Source: Apiosordaria backusii (taxonomy: Eukaryota > Ascomycota > Sordariomycetes > Sordariales > Lasiosphaeriaceae). Taken from it: 64,000 nt of DNA. The notes below the pieces were generated by a model that had not been told where the DNA came from, did no database searches, and saw only the letters and a program-made list of their open reading frames with translations. Position 1 is the first letter of the stretch, and each line of letters opens with the position of its first letter. This document shows positions 45,747 to 57,300 of the stretch, piece after piece. The position numbers and the translations under genes are program-made. The stretch lies in contig JAUKTV010000017.1 of assembly GCA_030549205.1 (NCBI GenBank), positions 620,001 through 684,000 of the forward strand, in the 5' to 3' direction.

Positions 45747-47039
45747 ATGAAATACCCTACCATCGCCGCTCTCACCCTCCTCGCCTCCACTACTCTCGCC
45801 GCTCCCACTGCCGACCCCCAGGGCGGAGATAAAGGCGGCCACGGTGGCGGCGGTAAATGCCAACCCGGCACCTACCGCTGCTCCGCTGACTACCAAGGCA
45901 TCGACGTCTGCAACTATGCAGGCTACTATCAATTCAATGGCCCTTGTGGCTACGGCGAGACCTGTTCCAACAGTAGCCTCATCCCCTTCTGCGTGAACTC
46001 CTATGGCAAGGGGTTGAAAGAGAAGCGTGATGCCGCCCCCGAGGACAAGATTGAGGAGCGTGGATGGGGCGGTGACGGTGGTTGGGATAAGGAGAAGAGA
46101 GACGCCGAGCCCGACACCGAACTTGAGGCAAGAGGGGGGGGAGGCCGTGATAAGGGCTGGGGTGGAGGGAAGCATGGTGGGTGGAAAGATGATCACCGCG
46201 GCGGCGGGGGTGGAGGGAAGCATGGTGGGTGGAAAGATGATCACCACGGCGGCTGGGGTGGAGGGAAGCATGGTGGGTGGAAAGATGATCACCGCGGCGG
46301 CGGGGGTGGAGGGAAGCATGGTGGGTGGAAAGATGATCACCACGGCGGCGGGGGTGGAGGGAAGCATGGTGGGTGGAAAGATGATCACCACGGCGGCGGG
46401 GGTGGATGGAAGCACAAGGGTTGGAAGAGGGATGCTGAGCCTGAGGGCCAGATCGAGGAACGTGGCTGGGGCCATGGGAATAAGTGGGGTGGTGGTCATC
46501 ATGGTGGTCACGGTGGTGGAGGGAAGCATGGTGGGTGGAAAGATGATCACCACGGCGGCGGGGGTGGATGGAAGCACAAGGGTTGGAAGAGGGATGCTGA
46601 GCCTGAGGGCCAGATCGAGGAACGTGGCTGGGGCCATGGGAATAAGTGGGGTGGTGGTCATCATGGTGGTCACGGTGGTGGAGGGAAGCATGGTGGGTGG
46701 AAAGATGATCACCACGGCGGCGGGGGTGGATGGAAGCACAAGGGTCGGAAGAGGGATGCTGAGCCTGAGGGCCAGATCGAGGAACGTGGCTGGGGCCATG
46801 GGAAAAAGTGGGGTGGTGGTCATCATGGTGGTCACGGTGGTGGTCATCATGGTGGTCACGGTGGTGGTCATCATGGTGGTCATGGTGGTCACGGTGGTGG
46901 TCACGGTGGTGGTCACGGTGGTGGTCACGGTGGTGGTCACGGTGGTGGTCACGGTGGTGGTCACGGTGGTGGTCACGGTGGTGGTCACGGTGGGGGTCAT
47001 GGTGGTGGTCACGGTGGTGGTCACCATGGTGGTTGGTGA
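45747..47039 (+). CDS. Secreted Gly/His-rich repeat protein with kexin-type KR sites
   Basis: A 430-aa product starts with a signal peptide (MKYPTIAALTLLASTTLAAP); ATG 45747 was chosen over upstream codons for this reason. A compact six-Cys domain follows (about residues 30-92: C-x-PGTYRC, GIDVCN, CGYGETC, PFCVNS), of a type common in fungal secreted proteins. Then come repeats: dibasic KR followed by DAAPEDKIEERG and DAEPDTELEARG; five 48-bp units (GGKHGGWKDDHHGGGG-like); three 162-bp units each with KRDAEPEGQIEERG, an HHGGHGGG stretch and the KHGGWKDD block; then a GGH/HGGG tract. KR sites recur before D-A-E-P, as in Kex2-processed precursors. The His density predicts metal (Cu, Zn, Ni) binding, an inference. 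The stop TGA at 47037-47039 is followed in frame by coding-like sequence to 47207. Confidence 0.82.
   Translation: MKYPTIAALTLLASTTLAAPTADPQGGDKGGHGGGGKCQPGTYRCSADYQGIDVCNYAGYYQFNGPCGYGETCSNSSLIPFCVNSYGKGLKEKRDAAPEDKIEERGWGGDGGWDKEKRDAEPDTELEARGGGGRDKGWGGGKHGGWKDDHRGGGGGGKHGGWKDDHHGGWGGGKHGGWKDDHRGGGGGGKHGGWKDDHHGGGGGGKHGGWKDDHHGGGGGWKHKGWKRDAEPEGQIEERGWGHGNKWGGGHHGGHGGGGKHGGWKDDHHGGGGGWKHKGWKRDAEPEGQIEERGWGHGNKWGGGHHGGHGGGGKHGGWKDDHHGGGGGWKHKGRKRDAEPEGQIEERGWGHGKKWGGGHHGGHGGGHHGGHGGGHHGGHGGHGGGHGGGHGGGHGGGHGGGHGGGHGGGHGGGHGGGHGGGHGGGHHGGW
46161..46400 (+). repeat. Five 48-bp tandem coding repeats
   Basis: Units start at 46161, 46209, 46257, 46305 and 46353, nearly identical (CGC/CAC and CGG/TGG variants), encoding 16-residue blocks. 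Confidence 0.9.
46407..46892 (+). repeat. Three 162-bp tandem coding repeats
   Basis: Units start at 46407, 46569 and 46731; nearly identical until the last runs into the GGTGGTCAC array. Confidence 0.85.
46813..47035 (+). repeat. 9-bp GGTGGTCAC array
   Basis: Tandem GGTGGTCAC/CAT units encoding (Gly-Gly-His)n, over 20 copies. Confidence 0.9.
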
Positions 47040-47486
47040 GGTGGATGGAAGCATGGGAAGGGACATGGGAAGAAAGACGCTGAAGTCGAGAATCAGGTGG
47101 AAAGGCGGGACGACGGTGAGAATAACTGGGATGAGTACGACAATGATGATTACTATGGAGGCTACGGTGGATACAAGCGAGAGGCAGAGCCGCAAGACAA
47201 GACAGAGTAGGTGAGGGTGAAGATGACCGAGACTGGGTGATCATGACGTTTCTTTTGAGTTGAGTTATTTCATTGGCGTTATTTGCTTTAGGTTGCTGTA
47301 TTCAACATAGGTATGCCGCTGGCTTTTGTATCTAGTTTTGTCATTGTTTCCTGATAGTGCCCGGCAGGTAATAACGAAAACATGGCTTCAGCTCTTAACT
47401 TCTTATCTCCTAGCAATGTCCACCTTCGCCTGGCCCTACTATATCCATTTGTGCCAAGCTGAACATGTTCGCCGTTATATACTGGG

Positions 47487-48097
47487 CTACTTCATCCTAG
47501 CAGCTAATGTCCAACCGTAAGCCAAAATGGCACCCATCGTCAACAGATTGAGATGAATGCACATCGCGTGGTGGAAGGAAAAATTCTTCTTGATACGGCT
47601 CATATTGTTTGATGTGCTGAAAGCTTTCTCTTCTTCGTCCTCGTCCGAATCGGTCGTGCGGTGACTGAGCGTTTCCCTCGTCTCTGTCCACAGAATATCA
47701 GTAAAGACCCTGCGAAGAAAAGAATCCGAGGGGTTGAACCTTGATGTGTGACTTGAATCATGGCCTTTCGAGTGAAAGGCTCAAACATGAATATATTTGA
47801 CATAGCTGATATCAGAGCAACGACGTGAGGGATCCAGATTAGTTTGTCTTCCGTGAAATCGAGCAGGCCGTGTGACGGGATTGTCACTGCAGTAGCGATG
47901 GTAAGGGCAATTTGCAATCGAAAGTAGAATGGGAAGACTTGTTTTTGAAGGCTTCGGAAGGCGGACTTTGGAAGGGCTCGGTAGCTGATCTTGGTCATGA
48001 CAAAGCTTTGGTAAATGGATGCACCGAGAAGACAAGAGAAGAAAAGCAAATGAAGCGGAGGCGTGACCGCATTCAAGATAGATCGATCCAATCCCAT
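47487..48097 (-). CDS. TMEM205-like (DUF4149) membrane protein
   Basis: Two exons, 48097-47740 and 47683-47487, with a 56-nt intron (GTTCAA...GGACAG), give 184 aa, the usual length of the family. Family blocks: LHLLFFSCLLGASIYQSF (first membrane segment), then SYRALP, FRSLQKQVFPFYFRLQ, further hydrophobic segments around IALTIATAVTIP and IPHVVALISAMSNIFMF, FEPFTRKAMI, and after the splice HQETRETLS rebuilt as in relatives, a Ser/Asp/Glu-rich loop and a last membrane segment HLNLLTMGAILAYG. Four segments are predicted; function of fungal members is unknown (human TMEM205 is linked to drug resistance). The start was chosen at 48097 because the upstream frame is unlike relatives. It is convergent with the repeat-protein gene. 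Confidence 0.72.
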
Positions 48098-49118
48098 CTT
48101 TGCAAGACCGTATGTAGCTATTGTAGTATAAGCGGCGCTCAAGGGTGAATCGCAAGGACTATCAAGAAGATTCCAAAGCAAGTTCTGCGAAAAAAGCTCC
48201 GCAGAAAACATCATTAGATGCCCAAAGTGTGTCTGGCTTTTAAGCAGCGCGATATCAATGAACCCCGGATCGGTTCGGAACCTGTGGGTGGGTGCCACTA
48301 TCATTCTGTACGCCTTGGCGCTCCACGTTGTTGTTTGTAGGAGCTGCGACGACTAAAGTCCGAAGTTGATCGGAGCCTCAACTCATGACAGGTTAGCGTC
48401 GCATGTTGCCTGACATGTGACGTATGGACTCAACTTTCAGAGGTTTTTTGACGACGACAAAGAGGGCTGAATTTAATTGCCAAATACCTTGTCTTACGTG
48501 TCTCACTAAGTAAGCACCTAGGGGGACACTCTGAGTCAACCGAGGAACAAAGACATGCAGCGACAACCCATAAAAAGGAAGACATTGGCCTATTGTAGAT
48601 TGCAGATCAAAGCTAAGGTAGAGTCGATGCTAGCTTTTGATATCTGCCGCCCTCCCAACATTACGTCAGCTGTCATCTGTGAGTTATGAATTGGGATGAG
48701 CTCCAGTAAGGTCGCAGCCGAAAAAGACTGCCGCCAGGGGACATGCTCCTCCTCCAGCTATCATCGAAATAAACACTTCTCGGCTGAGCCGTCCCGTTGG
48801 ACAGAGACTCGGGTAAAGGGGGCGTGATTGACATGTGCGATCAACATCTCGTACATTTGATAGGCTGGGATAATGACACTCTAATCAACCCCACAACTTA
48901 ATAGATGATATACCCGGCACTTGAATTGCCCACCTTCGCTTCCCCAGGTTCTGCAGATTCCAAGGAGAGAGGGACCGCAGGCTTGACGCACAACGGAGCA
49001 TTAAAGAACGCGACGGCCCGACACGAGTCTACCTGACTGCGTCTTTCCTCTTTCTTTCTTTCTTTCTTTCTGCAGAACCGAGCTGAATAACACTGTTTTG
49101 TGCAAATCACGGCCCAAC
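48098..49118. other. Intergenic spacer
   Basis: No gene seen. A polypyrimidine TTTC repeat (49042-49072) lies just upstream of the DUF1996 start and is probably a leader or promoter CT box. Confidence 0.5.
49042..49072 (+). promoter_or_regulatory. CT-rich (TTTC)n tract upstream of the DUF1996 gene
   Basis: TCTTTCCTC then TTTC repeats 47 bp before the ATG. Pyrimidine tracts like this mark many fungal transcription start regions. Confidence 0.45.
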
Positions 49119-50497
49119 ATGAAGCTGCTGTACGGTCTTTTCTCACTCCCAGCCGTCTATGGCCAGGGGTTCAGCTCCACCATGCTTCGCTTCGGATGTT
49201 CAGAAGTCGTGCTGGACAGAATCGACCCTCTTGTCGAACCCGGCGGTCTTCCCTCAGCCCATGTTCACCAAGTCGTCGGCGGAGTACGTATAAATCGTCT
49301 TTAAGAAACGGTTCCCTCGCCTACTAATAGTTGTCTTTAGAATGCGTTCAACGTTACCATGCCTTACAGTGACATCTCGAAGCTGGCTACATGCACCACT
49401 TGCACATTCGACCAAGATCTTTCCAACTACTGGACAGCCAATGTGTACTTCAAAGCTCGGAACGGAACCTACAGGCGTGTTCCCCAAATGGTCAACGATG
49501 CAATCGGCAATGCAAACGGTGGCATTACCGTTTACTATACCGCCCCTGGCCCAAACACAGTCACCGCCTTCAAGCCTGTACGTATTAGTCTGATACCTGG
49601 AGTGGCTGGGAGTAGCGAATGACATCCACCACTGTTTGAAACAAAAGCTGACGATCTGTCAATGTCCAGGGCTTCAGGATGTTTACGGGTGACGCTGCTC
49701 GCCGGACTCCCACCAACCTAGGGCGCAAGGTCCAGAGCTGCTACAGATGTTACACGGGGCCGAACTTCCAGGGCAACAACATGTCGCCTTGCATGGACCC
49801 CAAATTAGACACTGAGAGCTTCCCTACCACGCCGTGCCCGGGTGGCATCCGCTCTAGTGTTATATTTCCCATGTATGCCAGCCAGTCCGCTTCCCGCAAG
49901 GGGCTCTGATTACGATGCTGACCATAAACAGCTGTTGGGACGGCAAGAACCTCGATACCCCCAATCACATGGACCACGTCGCCCACCCCGCCTCCGGCCC
50001 TGCCAGTTTTGCCGTCGTTGATGCGGCCTGCCCGGCCAGTCATCCAGTCAAGATCCCCCAGGTCCATTACGAGATCGTCTGGGACACCCGTGCTTTCAAC
50101 AACAAGGCTGACTGGCCTGCTGATGGATCTCAGCCATTTGTGTTGAGCCAAGGAGATGAGTACGTTCTTTTGAACCTGGAAGTTCACTGAGTAGGTGGTA
50201 GCCGACTAACCTTTGACAGCACCGGCTACGGTCAACACGGCGACTACGTCTTCGGCTGGAAGGACGACTCTCTCCAACATGCAATGGACAATCGTTGTTT
50301 CGCTGCCACTTGCCGAGGGTTGACAACCCAGGGATTTGACAAGGCCAATAAGTGCCAGGTCAAGCGCGTGGTGAAGGAGGATATTGACGGCTGTAAGTAC
50401 ACCAGTTGAAAGACAAAAGAATGGGGAAAGGTTTTGCTAACCAGCTTCAACGTAAACAGGGATGAAGGCTTTGCCTGGACATTCTCATTCAAAGTAG
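49119..50497 (+). CDS. Secreted DUF1996 protein
   Basis: Six exons: 49119-49283, 49341-49577, 49670-49872, 49932-50159, 50220-50392, 50460-50497; all phases join, giving 347 aa. Signal peptide MKLLYGLFSLPAVYG. DUF1996 landmarks: RIDPLVEPGGLPSAHVHQVVGG, reached over about 15 codons near the first splice, NYWTANVYF, RRVPQ, GFRMFTGD, CYRCYTG, then CWDGKNLDTPNHMDHVAHP split into exon 4, HYEIVWDT, GDYVFGW and CFAATC. The family is extracellular in fungi, often with C-terminal WSC or carbohydrate-binding modules; this one has none. Cell-wall or polysaccharide interaction is inferred, not shown. No damage is seen. Confidence 0.9.
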
Positions 50498-51052
50498 GGT
50501 CAGAGTTTGGGCTCAAGGGTATGTGGAACGATGTTGGCGCGGCAACCGCAGAGGGGCAGGACAAGGGAAGATGAAGGGGCTAATGACTCTAGTGGTTTCG
50601 ATGAAATGTTACTTGATCTGAAAGAAAGATTGAGACTCAATCTATTTTTGTGCTCTCAACTTGTGTAAAGGTACCTTAGCTTACGGGGCGTTCACCAGTT
50701 AGGGATATCACGGTGTGCTCTGGACAAACAAATAGGTGCTGCACGGTAGAGTCAACGCATGAGAGCTATCAATGCTATGTCTTTTAGATTACTAAGGTAA
50801 ATACGTCTAAACTTTCTGTCGCCTATAAACCATGTTCGAAGCCTGGTAGCAATCCTCAAAGGCATATTAACTACCTTATATGGCTGCATCGATGCAATGT
50901 GTCGATGCCTTGGACTTGGGGGTATACCAGAGTATTTATTGTCTAGCATATGATACAAACGTCACTCAAGTTATGAATGTGGTTGTCTTTGTGCGCATAT
51001 AAAGTCTAAGGTAAGGTACCTATCTAGATACCAGTCCAGGGTGGGGGCAATA
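50498..51052. other. Intergenic spacer, no gene seen
   Basis: Only short antisense frames. Confidence 0.5.
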
Positions 51053-51925
51053 CTACCTCTGCGTCTCCGAGTCAGGAAGCAAAATCCCGTACCTTCCATA
51101 GTCAAACTCCTCCAGGCTCCCAATCTCCTCCCCCCATCCATCATCTACCTCCCCCAACTGCTCCTCATCTCCAATCGGCACCAGCTTCGTCCGGCCCGCC
51201 AGCACTTCCCCCTCTCTTCCAGCAAAGTGTCCTTTCAAATCAGGATGGGGCACCCAAACAACCCTCATGCCTGCCCGCCGCGCAGCTTCCACTCCTGGCA
51301 CGCTGTCTTCCAACACCAAGCATTCCCGGGGCAGAATCTTCTGCACTCCCTCGGGAAAACTCGCGTTGATCCCCTCCAGTGCGACCAAAAAGATATCTGG
51401 TGCGGGTTTCCCACGGGCCCCCGCCATCCTCGGGTCATCCGCCAAGACGCGTCGCGAAGGTGCGATCAAGTCGAGGATGGCTTTTGTGCCTGGGCGGACG
51501 GTCTTGCGCGCGTAGTTGTGGCTCTCGCTGCTTGATGCCAGCGCTACCTCCACGAGAGGGCGGCTCTTTGTATCATAGGAAGAAGAATCCCCGACTTGTA
51601 CCTTTCGGCCCGTCAGGGTCTCGAGCAATGTCACCGCACCAGGCAGGGGCTCGCATAAGGGAAAGAGTCTCTCCTGTTCGGCCTCCTGCTCCTGCGCAAA
51701 CTGAGCGCGCGAAATGGGGAGCTGGGCCCAGTTGTGGAAAACGTCGCCGTTGCTAGACCCTGGGACGCCCATGAGTTGAGATTTGATGGACCATGGGAGG
51801 GGCGGCCGTCCGTGGCGGATGAGAACGTTGTCGGCGCATTGTTTGTAGATGTCCTCGGTGTTGATGAGGAGGCCGTCCATGTCGAAGATGCAAGCGCGGA
51901 CAGGAGCGAATTGGGGCGGTGCCAT
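51053..51925 (-). CDS. HAD-superfamily phosphatase, pseudouridine-5'-phosphatase / sugar-phosphatase type
   Basis: Single-exon 290-aa protein from ATG 51925 (MAPPQFAPVRACIFDMDG). Upstream in-frame codons exist, but this start places motif I at residues 12-20 as in relatives. All four HAD motifs are visible: DMDGLLINTE (nucleophile and acid Asp), the Ser of ALASSSE, Lys of GKPAPDIFL, and EDSVPGVEAA. The cap is the alpha-helical C1 type after motif I (YKQCADNVL), as in pseudouridine phosphatase and glycerol-phosphatase relatives. Substrate is a small phosphorylated metabolite by family; not determinable here. A C-terminal extension of about 55 aa is acidic. Intact. Confidence 0.88.
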   Translation of the reverse strand: MAPPQFAPVRACIFDMDGLLINTEDIYKQCADNVLIRHGRPPLPWSIKSQLMGVPGSSNGDVFHNWAQLPISRAQFAQEQEAEQERLFPLCEPLPGAVTLLETLTGRKVQVGDSSSYDTKSRPLVEVALASSSESHNYARKTVRPGTKAILDLIAPSRRVLADDPRMAGARGKPAPDIFLVALEGINASFPEGVQKILPRECLVLEDSVPGVEAARRAGMRVVWVPHPDLKGHFAGREGEVLAGRTKLVPIGDEEQLGEVDDGWGEEIGSLEEFDYGRYGILLPDSETQR

Positions 51926-52199
51926 GGTTGCTGATATAACGTGTAGACTTTGGGCGTCGGGCTTGCCGTCGATGGAGGCCGTGGGTTTAATGTTGGAGGC
52001 AGGGAAAAGGTCACGTGATTTCCGCTGCTTCCTGACCACAAACACATCGGGACAATCGAGGTCGATAAGATGGAAAACCGTCAACACCCACTTAATATGT
52101 CGAGCAAGACGCTAGTCGATTCAATTTCCAATATCAGGATCGGAGATACTCAGTCCAAGACGGAGCGGACTCCTCTGGACACCATTCCTCTACCGACAG

Positions 52200-53661
52200 C
52201 TCAAGGACACTGTTGAAGTGGATGAAAATGTGATCAAAGGTGTGCCCAAAAATGATAACACAACCCATCGGTAGGGTTTGCTGGTGCTCAACTCGATGTA
52301 GCGCTCCCGATTCCCGGATCGGTGCTTCTGAATTCTCAGCAATTCGGCAAATCTCTTTGGGGGGAAACAGCCAAATTGGTTGTGAAGCTCCCTGATGGAA
52401 CTTTGGAGGACTATTTTCTCAAGGCAATTTTGTTTTCCTCGCTCGATGACTCCTCCTCCAGAGACGTGACTAATTGCCGTCCCATCATGGCTTCAGGTCG
52501 CCCTGAAGCTCGGCAATATCGGAAAGCAGATGTGTCACGGGGAGTTCGAATCCCTAAAAGCGATCGATAACGTCTCGCCTGGGTTCGTGCCCAAACCGTA
52601 CGCCTGGGGGCAGATCGCGAGCGAAGAAGGCAGTTACTTCCTTCTTGTCGAGTTCCGTCACATAGGATGCCAGGTGCGTCATGATGCGGCGTCATTTGGC
52701 CAGATACTAGGGCCTGGGCCTGGTGATGTGTGCTAAAAAGTAATTGCATCCAAGCCCGCCGAACCGTTGAAGTTGGCCAGCCGGCTCGCCGACATGCACC
52801 TGCGTTCAGTCTCACCCACTGGAAAGTTTGGGTTTCACATTGCCACCTGCCACGCCAAAATCATTCAAGCCATTGATGTGTGGGATGATTCGTGGTGTGT
52901 CGTATTTGGTCGTCACCGAGGCCACATCATTGACTTGGCCTCGTCCGTCCTCCAGTGACCTGAGTTCGACATCGTGTCCCGGCTGGTTCTCGATAAGGTG
53001 GTTCCTCGGCTTCTATTGCCACTCCAATCAGACGGAAGAGTACTGAAACCTAGTCTCGTTCACGGAGACTGCTGGGATGGCAATACTGCAATGGACATGA
53101 AGTCGGGCGAGGCTTTCATTTTTGATGTCTGCTCCTTCTATGGTCATAACGAGTACGACACGGGGAATTGGCGAGCCCCGCGGCACAGGCTAAGTAAGGT
53201 AACAAAGCGTACATAGAGAACTACAAGCTCCACTTCCCCATATCGGAGCCGGGTATGTATCTCCTTGGCAGATTACCTACACTCTACTTCCAATCTCGTA
53301 CTGACCATTGCTCTTTTCAGTGGAGGACTGGGATGCGAGGAACCTCCTGTACTCCCTGCCATACAACGTCGGCAATGCCATCTATGTGCCCGATTCGAGT
53401 CAGAGACAAATGCAAGTTTCATTTTGACGTCCTTTTTTATTACCTTTTCTTCTTCTAATGACTTGCAGTGTCTATAAAGATATGACAACTCTCTGTAAAC
53501 TATTTTGTCCCGACACCTTGCGCCAAGAAATGGAACTTCTGAGGGAGCGCAAGGCTTCTCGAGGTGGCTCAGTTGTAGCCGAAAATGCGATGATCGCCAA
53601 GAATACCAGCTCTGAGGAGGAGGAGGAACAGGAAGAGGAGGAAGAAGAAGAAGAGAAGTAA
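52200..53661 (+). pseudogene. Fructosamine-3-kinase/aminoglycoside-phosphotransferase-like kinase, damaged
   Basis: Kinase-fold gene of the ketosamine kinase family. The body includes KLVVKLPDG, the VALKLGN/GEFESLKAI block (Lys and Glu of the N-lobe), KPYAWG, the catalytic LVHGDCWDGN, and FDVCSFYGHNEYDTGNWR with the metal-binding Asp. Introns near 52240-52274, 52418-52496 (donor reads GC), 52672-52754, and one or two after 53200 restore phase. Damage: in-frame TGA at 52956-52958 (LQ-stop-PEFD), where relatives have Trp; TGG-to-TGA is a single transition. The start is unclear because the ATG at 52097 runs into a stop in its own frame. The catalytic residues survive. The C-terminal tail is Glu-rich, ending at 53661. 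Confidence 0.65.
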
Positions 53662-54360
53662 GATTAAGTATGCTTCTCCATTTCATGAAGCACGAAGCAT
53701 GTGCAACAAAAACGCCACTCGCCCATACCACGGAAAGCATCGGATGGCCTATCCTCTCCCCGTGGTATTCACGGATTATATGCACACTGATTTCATTGAC
53801 GGCCTAGATCCATGACAGAACATGGGTTGCCTTAAAGGTTCACCATTACTCGACATCGATGTCATACCGTAGTCTGGGACTCGTGTCGTGGCAAAATCCG
53901 TAAGATATTTTTGGTGTAGAAATTACCAAACAAGTGATTACCCATCTTCTAATAATTTCGTTGCGACAGGTGTATGGAGCGCTGGTAGAGTCTGAGGTTT
54001 GCCAATGAAGGCGATGTAACCCACTGCACAGGCATAGCGTGACCGACCAGGTAGTTGGAACAAGCTTTCCCCTATTCAGGCAATGCTCTTGGTCTCGTAA
54101 CCCACCGTCTCGGCACTGCTCAGGGGTAGACACCGTGACAGACCTGTAAAACAACCTGGAGACTTTTCCCTATGTGGACAATGCTCAAAGTCCTGGGATT
54201 TGATGAGCAGTTGAGTCGAAAGTCGAGAGCCCGAAGACGAACGGCGGCGATTCCGGAGCGACTCCAGTCTCTTGCATCATGGTTCTCTATCGCTGGCACC
54301 TTCACTCCTTTCTCTCCTCGTCGTTTCTTGGTGCCTCCCCTGGCCTTTGTGCAACACACA
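53662..54360. other. Intergenic spacer, no gene seen
   Basis: Promoter region of the chitinase gene; no supported frame. Confidence 0.5.
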
Positions 54361-57300
54361 ATGGTCAAATGCACGGCATCTCTTCTGGCGACGTCGGTCG
54401 CCGCCATTCTTTTCGCATCCGATGTTATGGGTAGAGGCGTGCTACTCCCCAGGACATACTGCACCAACGCCAAACAGGTTGTTGCGGGAAACACGTGTGA
54501 AATAATGGCCAATCAACGCTGCACTATATCCGTCGACCGGCTCAAGAGTCTCAACCCGCAGCTCGACACCTCGAAGCTTGAGGTTGGTGAAAAGGTTTGC
54601 TGTATGGAAGGCAAACTGCCTGACGGGCCTCAGCCTAACGCCGATGGTACTTGTCAAGACAGGCAGGTTGAGGGTAAGTGAAATTGTGAGGAATTTGTCT
54701 TGTCGGTCGTTACTAATATGACGGGCAGCCGGCGACTCATGTGCCACGCTGTACGGAAAGTGCGGAATCACCCCCAGCCTCCTCACCAAGTACAATCCAG
54801 CCACCAACTTCTGTGCAAATCTCAAAGTCAATCAATGGATCTGCTGCTCGTCGGGCAGCCTGAAGGACAGGAGACCCAAGCCCAATGCTGACGGTTCGTG
54901 CGCAACATACACCGTCAAGGCCGGCGAATCGTGCAGTGTGATCGAGGCTGCCAATGGAATGGCCGAAGGCGAACTGGATACCTACAACAAGAAGAAGACG
55001 TGGGGCTGGGCCGGCTGCGACAAACTGTGGCCTAACTCCAAGATTTGCCTGAGTTCTGGGACCCCTCCTATGCCCTTGCCCGTTGCGAATGCCGTGTGTG
55101 GGCCCCAGAAACCTGGAACTTGTACGTTGCTTCCTCCTCCTCCTCTAACTTGACCACTTGACGTGTGATCTGAGCACCCTCAACCCCTGCCCGCTCAACA
55201 CATGCTGCAACATCTGGGGACAGTTCGGTGAGTTACTTCTCTCTTGAGCAGGTACGGTAGTGATTGCAAAGCTGACCCCTGGCCTGCAGGTACCACCAAG
55301 GAGTTCTGTGAGATCACCGGCGATGGAACTCCAGGGACGGGAACATGCGTCAGCAACTGTGGCATGGAGATCGTCAACAACAAAGTACCGCCAGCAGAGT
55401 ACCGCAAAATTGGGTATTTCGAGGCCTGGAATCCCGACCGTGACTGCTTGTGGATGGACGCTACGTCGATCGACGAGAGCAAATTCATCCACATCCACTT
55501 TGCCTTTGCCGATGTCACGCCCGACTTCAAGGTCGACGTCAGCAAAGTCCAGGCCCAGTTCAACAAGTTCAAGGCTCTCAAGACATCCAAGCGTATTGTT
55601 GCCTTTGGTGGCTGGGCGGCGTCCACGAGCACCACCACGTTCCAGATCTTCCGTGATGGCGGTGAGTAAGCTCTTGGTGATTCGATTCCTGTTTTGCTGA
55701 CCACTGATGGTGTTCTACATGTAGTCAATTCTGCCAACCGCGCCGCTCTTGCCAACAACATTGCCAACTTCGTCAAGGAGCACGGCCTCGACGGTGCCGA
55801 CATCGACTGGGAGTATCCTGCTGCCCCTGATCTACCCGACATTCCTCCTGCGGATCCCATCGACGGCCCCAACTACCTGGCCTTCTTGAGACTGCTGAGA
55901 GCTGCGCTGCCCACTGGCGAGACTCTCTCCATCGCGGCACCGGCAAGCTACTGGTACCTCAAGGGCTTCCCGATCAAGGACATGGGCAGTGTCCTCGACT
56001 ACATTGTCTACATGACGTATGATCTTCACGGTCAGTGGGACGCCGGCTCCAAGTGGTCGCAGGATGGCTGTCCAAACGGCATGTGCCTTCGGTCCCACAT
56101 CAACATGACTGAGACATACAACGCTTTGGTCATGGTCGCCAAGGCTGGAGTGCCCGCCAGTAAGATCATTGTTGGTGTAAGCAGCTACGGTCGTTCCTTC
56201 AAGATGAAGGATCCCAATTGCCGAGGGCCCATGTGCGACTACACGGGCACGTCGAGCATCTCCCACGCTTTGCCAGGCCCCTGCACCGGAGTCCAGGGGT
56301 ACATTTCCAACGCTGAGATCGACGAATTCAGGAAGGTCAACGACTTCAGTGTCGCGACTCATTATGACCAAGCAACACGGTCCAACATCGCCATCATCAA
56401 CGGGACTTGGATCGCCTACATGGATACCGCCGAGAAGAATGCTCGAGAGAACATTTACAAGAACTGGAATTTTGGCGGCACCAGTGATTGGGCTCACGAT
56501 CTTGATAGCTTCACCGAAATTGAGCGCAAGCTTAGCGGGCCGATCCTTACAAGCAAGTTTACCAAGAAAGGCGTTACGGGAGGCTCCACCCGCTGGTACG
56601 ATCTCTCATGCAGTATGCCTGCGGTAACCTTGGTGGACATGGAGAGGAAGGAGAGATGGAAAGGTGTGATGGCGGATGAGGCGTGGGCCGACGCGGTCAA
56701 GGCCTACTCAGCGCGCACGACGGACACCGGCAGCTTCTCATCGTGGATCATCGGCAGGTTTTTTTTTTTTCGTGGCCCCCAGGATGTACACTGCGGGACG
56801 ACACTAGTCGCAAACCGATGCCAGGACGGCCAACAGGGTTGCACTGATAAAAACAGCAAGCCGCACGACCTGACAGTCAATCCTCCTCTGCGGACTGGTC
56901 CAGCGGGACAGTTCATCGCGGATTCGTTCGCGAAACTCGAATCGGTGCGTTGTTGTCACTTTTCTTACGGTTTGCCATCTTGAAATCCCTTGCTAACATG
57001 AAGCGTTTGTCAAGGCCTTCGTTAATTACTACGCCGCTCTTAGGGGTGCTCGAACAGATGTCGCCGAGCCCGCTCCGGTCCTTGAGGACTATTTTATGAA
57101 GGAAGTTGACGACACCTTCTCGAAACAGTTGGGCTACAACAGTCTTGCAGTGGTATGAATCCAGCTTATCAGACTGCTGGGTGATCGTTAAGCTCACTAT
57201 CTTTGGACAGCTGACTAGTCTTGTGACGGCCCCGCTGGTTGGACTGGGTAAGTTTCTGTCCTTGCTGTTTTTAACCCTGCGGTTCGATTTTCTTGTTTCT

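Noticed and set aside
46161..46892. Regularly spaced repeats resembling a CRISPR array
   Set aside because: Repeats are directly tandem, in coding frame, and have no unique spacers; the genome is eukaryotic.
45696..47244. Long open frames on both strands over the repeat-protein gene
   Set aside because: They follow from tandem repeats of 9, 48 and 162 bp (all multiples of 3), which keep every frame open. Only the + frame from 45747 has a signal peptide, Cys domain and KR sites.
52541..52560. tRNA B-box-like GTTCGAATCC
   Set aside because: It lies inside a conserved coding block of the kinase-like gene and has no matching A box or acceptor stem.
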